Source: Pseudomonas sp. MMS21 TM103 (GTDB taxonomy: Bacteria > Pseudomonadota > Gammaproteobacteria > Pseudomonadales > Pseudomonadaceae). From it: a DNA stretch of 64,000 nucleotides. Position 1 is the first letter of the stretch; each line of letters begins with the position of its first letter. The position numbers were made by a program, and so were the translations under genes. The notes beneath the pieces were generated by a model. The model saw nothing but the letters and a program-made list of their open reading frames with translations, was not told the origin of the DNA and made no database searches. This document shows positions 60,806-64,000 of the stretch, in pieces. The DNA is taken from NCBI RefSeq assembly GCF_022132145.1, contig NZ_JAJISP010000009.1, positions 1 through 64,000 of the forward strand, written 5' to 3'.

Positions 60806-62176
60806 ATGCCGCACGCTGACACCACCGATGTTCGGGGCTTACCCCTGAGCGGCGCCAGTGCCGCGGCCGCCGAGCGATTCGAGACCCTGATCGACGACCT
60901 CTACTACTACCGCCTGGGGGTGTCCGATCGCCTTGTCGCCCTGCTCCAGGAGTTTCCGGAGTTCGTCATGGGCCATGTGCTGATGGGCTACTCGCTGATG
61001 AGCGAGGGCACCCAGGATGCTCATCCCAAGGCCCGCGAGTACCTGCTCAAGGCCGAGGCTCTGACCGCCAATCCCCGCGAGCGCCTGCACCAGGAAGCCC
61101 TGCGCGCCTGGCTGGCCCAGGACCTGTCGGCGCGCGCGGCGGCCTGGGAGCAGGTGCTGGTCGACTGGCCACTGGATCTGCTGGCGCTGCGTCAGCACAC
61201 CGGCACGCTGTTCTGGACCGGCGACAAGCGCCACCAGGTCGAGGTCTGTGTCGGCGTCGCTGGTCACTGGTCGCCGCAGACGCCTGGTTATGGGCACTTC
61301 CTCTCGGCCCATGCTTTCGCGATGGAAGAGGTCGGCCACTATGCGCTGGCCGAGCGTTACGCGCGCGCGGCGCTGGCCCTGCAGCCGCAGGACCTGTGGG
61401 CGCTGCATGGCTTGAGCCACGTGCTGGAGATGCAGGGGCGTATCGAGGAGGGCATCGAGCTGCTCGATGAGGCGACGGGTTTTCTGGATAACTACAACCT
61501 GTTTCGCGGCCACCTGTGGTGGCACCTGAGCCTGTTCAGGCTGTCCCAGGGCCAGTTCGGCGAGGTGCTCGAGCTGTTCGACCGCAAGGTCTATCCGCAG
61601 TCCTCCACCTTCTACCTGGACATCCAGAACGGCGTCTCGCTGCTGGCACGCCTGGAGGTCCAGGGCATCGATGTCGGGCCGGCCCGCTGGGAGCGGCTGG
61701 CACAGGCCTCCTTGCACACCGCCACGCAGAGCACGGTATGGTTTACCGCCCTGCATCACGTCATGGCCCTGATGCGCAGCGGGCGGTTGTCGGCCGTCCA
61801 GGCAACCCTCGATTACCTGGGCAAGGCCGGGGCCAATTCGACCCAGGCGGCGTTGGCGCACCAGCTCGCCCGGGCCGGGGTCGCCTTCTACCAGGACAAG
61901 CCCGGCGAAGCCCTGGAACTGATGCTGGCGGTGCGCCAGCGCCACGGCGAGCTCGGCGCCAGCCACCTGCAGCAAGACCTCTACGACCAGCTGATGGTCA
62001 TGGCCGCCCTGCAGCGGGGCGACCTGCCGCGCGTGCGCCAGTTGCTCAAGGCGCGCCTGAGTACGCGCATCTGGGATGCGGCGTCCTGGCAGGCCTTTGA
62101 AGAGCGCGCACGGCGGGTCGATGAGGTCGATGACCAGGCGGCGGTGCGCGCCGCGTTGCGCTGGGCCGTTGGCTAG
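60806..62176 (+). CDS. TPR-repeat protein, TTC38 family
   Basis: A 456-residue, all-helical protein with no signal peptide. Repeated helical pairs (for example ALAERYARAALALQPQDLWALHGLSHVLEMQGRIEEGIEL) are tetratricopeptide-like, and the overall layout with HLWWHLSLFRLSQGQFGEVLELFDRKV is that of the TTC38 family found in bacteria and animals. Likely a scaffold for protein contacts; partner unknown. The upstream gap of more than 800 bases leaves it as a single-gene unit. Confidence 0.87.
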   Translation: MPHADTTDVRGLPLSGASAAAAERFETLIDDLYYYRLGVSDRLVALLQEFPEFVMGHVLMGYSLMSEGTQDAHPKAREYLLKAEALTANPRERLHQEALRAWLAQDLSARAAAWEQVLVDWPLDLLALRQHTGTLFWTGDKRHQVEVCVGVAGHWSPQTPGYGHFLSAHAFAMEEVGHYALAERYARAALALQPQDLWALHGLSHVLEMQGRIEEGIELLDEATGFLDNYNLFRGHLWWHLSLFRLSQGQFGEVLELFDRKVYPQSSTFYLDIQNGVSLLARLEVQGIDVGPARWERLAQASLHTATQSTVWFTALHHVMALMRSGRLSAVQATLDYLGKAGANSTQAALAHQLARAGVAFYQDKPGEALELMLAVRQRHGELGASHLQQDLYDQLMVMAALQRGDLPRVRQLLKARLSTRIWDAASWQAFEERARRVDEVDDQAAVRAALRWAVG

Positions 62177-62589
62177 CTTGGCGGCGGGCGATCGCCCGCA
62201 CGATCTGTTCGGGCCGCTAGGAAGTTGTATCCGGGTCTATCCACTCGCGGACCTCGCTGCCGGCGTAGGCGGATGAAGTAGGGCTGCTTGTGCTGCGAGC
62301 CGGTCTCGTCCTTCACCCACTCATACCAGCCGTCAGCTGCGAGCAGCGCGCGGTGTTGCCATATCTTCTTGAAGAGCGTGCCGCTCGCCACCGTCCCGAC
62401 ACGGGCGTCCATCGGTGCGGCAGCAGTTCGATCAGTTTCACTCGCGCGCTGCGTCCGCCAGTGGTGAGCATCTCTTTCACATATCCATTGCGTCGACGAC
62501 CGTAAAACTGTGCCAGCCGGACCATACTAATGGCAGCCGCACGAGCTACGCGCACTGTGGCTCCCCATAGCAAAGAGGGAAGGTCGATC
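62177..62589. other. Gap at the probable border of acquired DNA
   Basis: About 410 bases between the TPR gene and the glucan phosphorylase gene, containing the SRAP remnant. The base composition and codon style change to the right of this stretch. No integrase, tRNA or clear attachment repeat is visible. Confidence 0.5.
62217..62412 (-). pseudogene. Remnant of an SOS-response-associated peptidase (SRAP/YedK/HMCES) gene
   Basis: The minus strand reads MDARVGTVASGTLFKKIWQH, then LAADGWYEWVKDETGSQHKQPYFIRLR, which is the SRAP core with the DGWYEW active-site motif. The frame then breaks; in another frame AGSEVREWIDPDTTS and TAG at 62219-62217 gives a plausible C terminus. The N-terminal half with the catalytic Cys2 (MCGR) is missing. 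An intact SRAP is about 200 residues and caps abasic sites in single-stranded DNA; this copy must be dead. Confidence 0.75.
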
Positions 62590-64000
62590 GTGGATCGCTA
62601 TGGTCATCATGTGCCTCATGGCACGAATGATCAGGGTCCGCAAAACTACCGGATGCATCGAGGTGTCGACGTGTATGCGTTCTTGCCACGCGAGTTGCCG
62701 GAGCAACTCTCCGCATTAACCGAGCTCGCGCTTAACCTGCGCTGGACCTGGAATCATGCACTCGACGGCCTGTGGAAAGCGATTGACCCGGAACTATGGG
62801 AGCGCACCCATAATCCATGGATGATTCTGCAGAACGCTTCGCAGCAGTGTCTTGACGAACTCTGCCGAGATGCCACTTTCTCGCAGAAGCTCGCGCACGC
62901 CATCCAAGAGCATCGACGATATCTTGAAGACACATGCTGGTATGCACAGCAGCATACGGCTAGCGATTCGGCGCGGATCGCCTACTTCAGCATGGAGTTT
63001 GGTCTGAGCGAGGCCTTTCCGCTCTACGCCGGCGGACTCGGTGTGCTGGCCGGGGATTACCTCAAGACGGCGAGCGACATGGGCGTTCCGATACTTGGCG
63101 TGGGTTTGCTCTATCAGGAAGGTTATTTTCGGCAAAACATCGACGTGGGAGGCAGGCAGCACGAGGCCTATCCCTACAACGACCCGACCAGCCTGCCGAT
63201 TCAGCCTACTATCGGCAACGAAGGCGCATGGCTGAAAATCGTGCTGGAGCTTCCCGGTCGCACTTTGTATGTGCGTGTATGGCAAGCCATCGTCGGACGT
63301 ACGCGCCTGTACCTGCTGGACAGTAACGATCTGCGCAATGGTGCTGGCGACCGCGGTATCACCGCTAAGTTGTACGGTGGCGGTTCGGAAATGCGTTTGC
63401 TCCAAGAAGTGGTGCTCGGCATTGGCGGCTGGGCAGTACTCGACGCACTTGGTCTCGACGTTGACGTGTGCCACCTCAACGAAGGTCATGCCGCACTGCT
63501 TGTGCTGGAGCGCGCCCGGCGCTTCATGCACAAGATGGGAACATCGTTCTGGGAGGCGTGGTGGGCAACTCGTGCAGGTAATGTATTCACAACGCATACG
63601 CCAGTGGCTGCAGGTTTCGACTCATTTTCACCCTCGCTGATTGGCAAGTATGCGCGCGACTATCTCGACGACTGTCACATCTCATTGCGCGAACTTCTTG
63701 CGCTAGGCCGGCGTGATCCGGCGAACGACGATGAGCCGTTCAACATGGCTTTCCTGGCATTGCGGGGGTGCGCTCAGTGCAATGCAGTGAGTCGTTTGCA
63801 TGGCGAGGTCAGCCGTCGACTGTTCAGTGATCTCTATCCACGTTGGCCGCTGGAAGAGATACCCGTGGGACATGTTACCAACGGCGTCCATGTGCCTTCC
63901 TGGGACTCGGTCTGGTCCGATCACCTGTGGACCAGCACCTGTGGCAAGGCGCGTTGGCTCGGCACGGTGGAGTCTCTCCCGGGGACGGTCTCCAACAGTG
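62590..64000 (+). CDS. Alpha-glucan (glycogen/maltodextrin) phosphorylase, N-terminal part (partial)
   Basis: Starts at GTG 62590 (GAGGGAAGG upstream) and runs off the right edge after 470 codons. It shows the alpha-glucan-family phosphorylase layout: N-terminal DUF3417-like segment (LTELALNLRWTWNHALDGLW), then YFSMEFGLSEAFPLYAGGLG, GDYLKTASDMGVPILGVGLL, HLNEGHAALL, FTTHTPVAAGFD and GHVTNGVHVPSW. It would release glucose 1-phosphate from alpha-glucans; the pyridoxal-phosphate lysine lies beyond the edge. Codon usage is less GC-biased than its neighbours (for example TTA, ATA, AGT), suggesting transfer. Confidence 0.9.
   Translation, partial: MDRYGHHVPHGTNDQGPQNYRMHRGVDVYAFLPRELPEQLSALTELALNLRWTWNHALDGLWKAIDPELWERTHNPWMILQNASQQCLDELCRDATFSQKLAHAIQEHRRYLEDTCWYAQQHTASDSARIAYFSMEFGLSEAFPLYAGGLGVLAGDYLKTASDMGVPILGVGLLYQEGYFRQNIDVGGRQHEAYPYNDPTSLPIQPTIGNEGAWLKIVLELPGRTLYVRVWQAIVGRTRLYLLDSNDLRNGAGDRGITAKLYGGGSEMRLLQEVVLGIGGWAVLDALGLDVDVCHLNEGHAALLVLERARRFMHKMGTSFWEAWWATRAGNVFTTHTPVAAGFDSFSPSLIGKYARDYLDDCHISLRELLALGRRDPANDDEPFNMAFLALRGCAQCNAVSRLHGEVSRRLFSDLYPRWPLEEIPVGHVTNGVHVPSWDSVWSDHLWTSTCGKARWLGTVESLPGTVSNS

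Noticed and set aside
62794..63597. 267-codon minus-strand open frame within the glucan phosphorylase gene
   Set aside because: The plus strand reads continuously as a conserved phosphorylase; the opposite frame matches nothing.

Overview
The window reads as a Pseudomonas chromosome: GC-rich, with gene order strongly reminiscent of the P. aeruginosa PA0743-PA0780 neighbourhood (valine catabolism, ung, tct, sdhE-ygfX, nadB, algU-mucABCD, lepA-lepB-rnc-era-recO-pdxJ, cmoAB-type genes, icp, Lon-like protease, PruR-like regulator). The species is probably not P. aeruginosa itself, because a LapA-type giant adhesin and its exporter sit at the left edge. Gene names rest on recalled family sequences and gene order; no database search was run.

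Layout. 1-6600: N-terminal part of a LapA-like RTX adhesin (minus strand, leaving the window on the left) divergent from its type I secretion genes (lapE-, lapB-, lapC-like). 6770-14880: valine/isobutyrate catabolic cluster (mmsB, 3-hydroxyisobutyryl-CoA hydrolase, enoyl-CoA hydratase, acyl-CoA dehydrogenase, an orphan solute-binding protein, mmsA) divergent from an AraC-type mmsR, with a clear tandem operator between mmsA and mmsR. 14940-17075: thioesterase, ung, lipoprotein. 17260-25015: tricarboxylate uptake (AbrB-like membrane protein, tctA, tctB, tctC, opdH-like porin) divergent from the tctD/tctE two-component system. 25190-29490: HDOD protein, ygfZ, sdhE, ygfX, nadB. 29865-33950: algU-mucA-mucB-mucC-mucD envelope stress operon with two candidate AlgU promoters. 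34171-40372: lepA, lepB, DUF4845, rnc, era, recO, pdxJ. 40520-46186: cmoB, cmoA, two lipoproteins (one a chagasin-type inhibitor), Lon-like protease. 46245-56650: a signalling-rich accessory region. 57270-62180: SH3-domain protein, GST, ClpP-fold periplasmic protein and TPR protein, separated by long gaps holding gene remnants. 62217-64000: fragment of an SRAP gene followed by an alpha-glucan phosphorylase that runs off the right edge and has less GC-biased codons, suggesting the edge of acquired DNA.

The most interesting part is 48162-56650. One plus-strand operon encodes an exported cupredoxin-like protein, a membrane c-di-GMP protein with a degenerate GGDEF and intact EAL domain, a DUF3034 protein predicted in the outer membrane, and a truncated hemoglobin that carries a lipoprotein signal; a Crp/Fnr-type regulator follows. 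On the opposite strand lies a compact trio: methyl-accepting signalling protein, NIT-like membrane protein, and EAL protein with a C-terminal extra domain. Together these suggest envelope sensing of redox state or a diatomic gas linked to c-di-GMP. Because LapA-type adhesion is c-di-GMP controlled in other pseudomonads, the adhesin at the left edge is a possible output. That link is inference.
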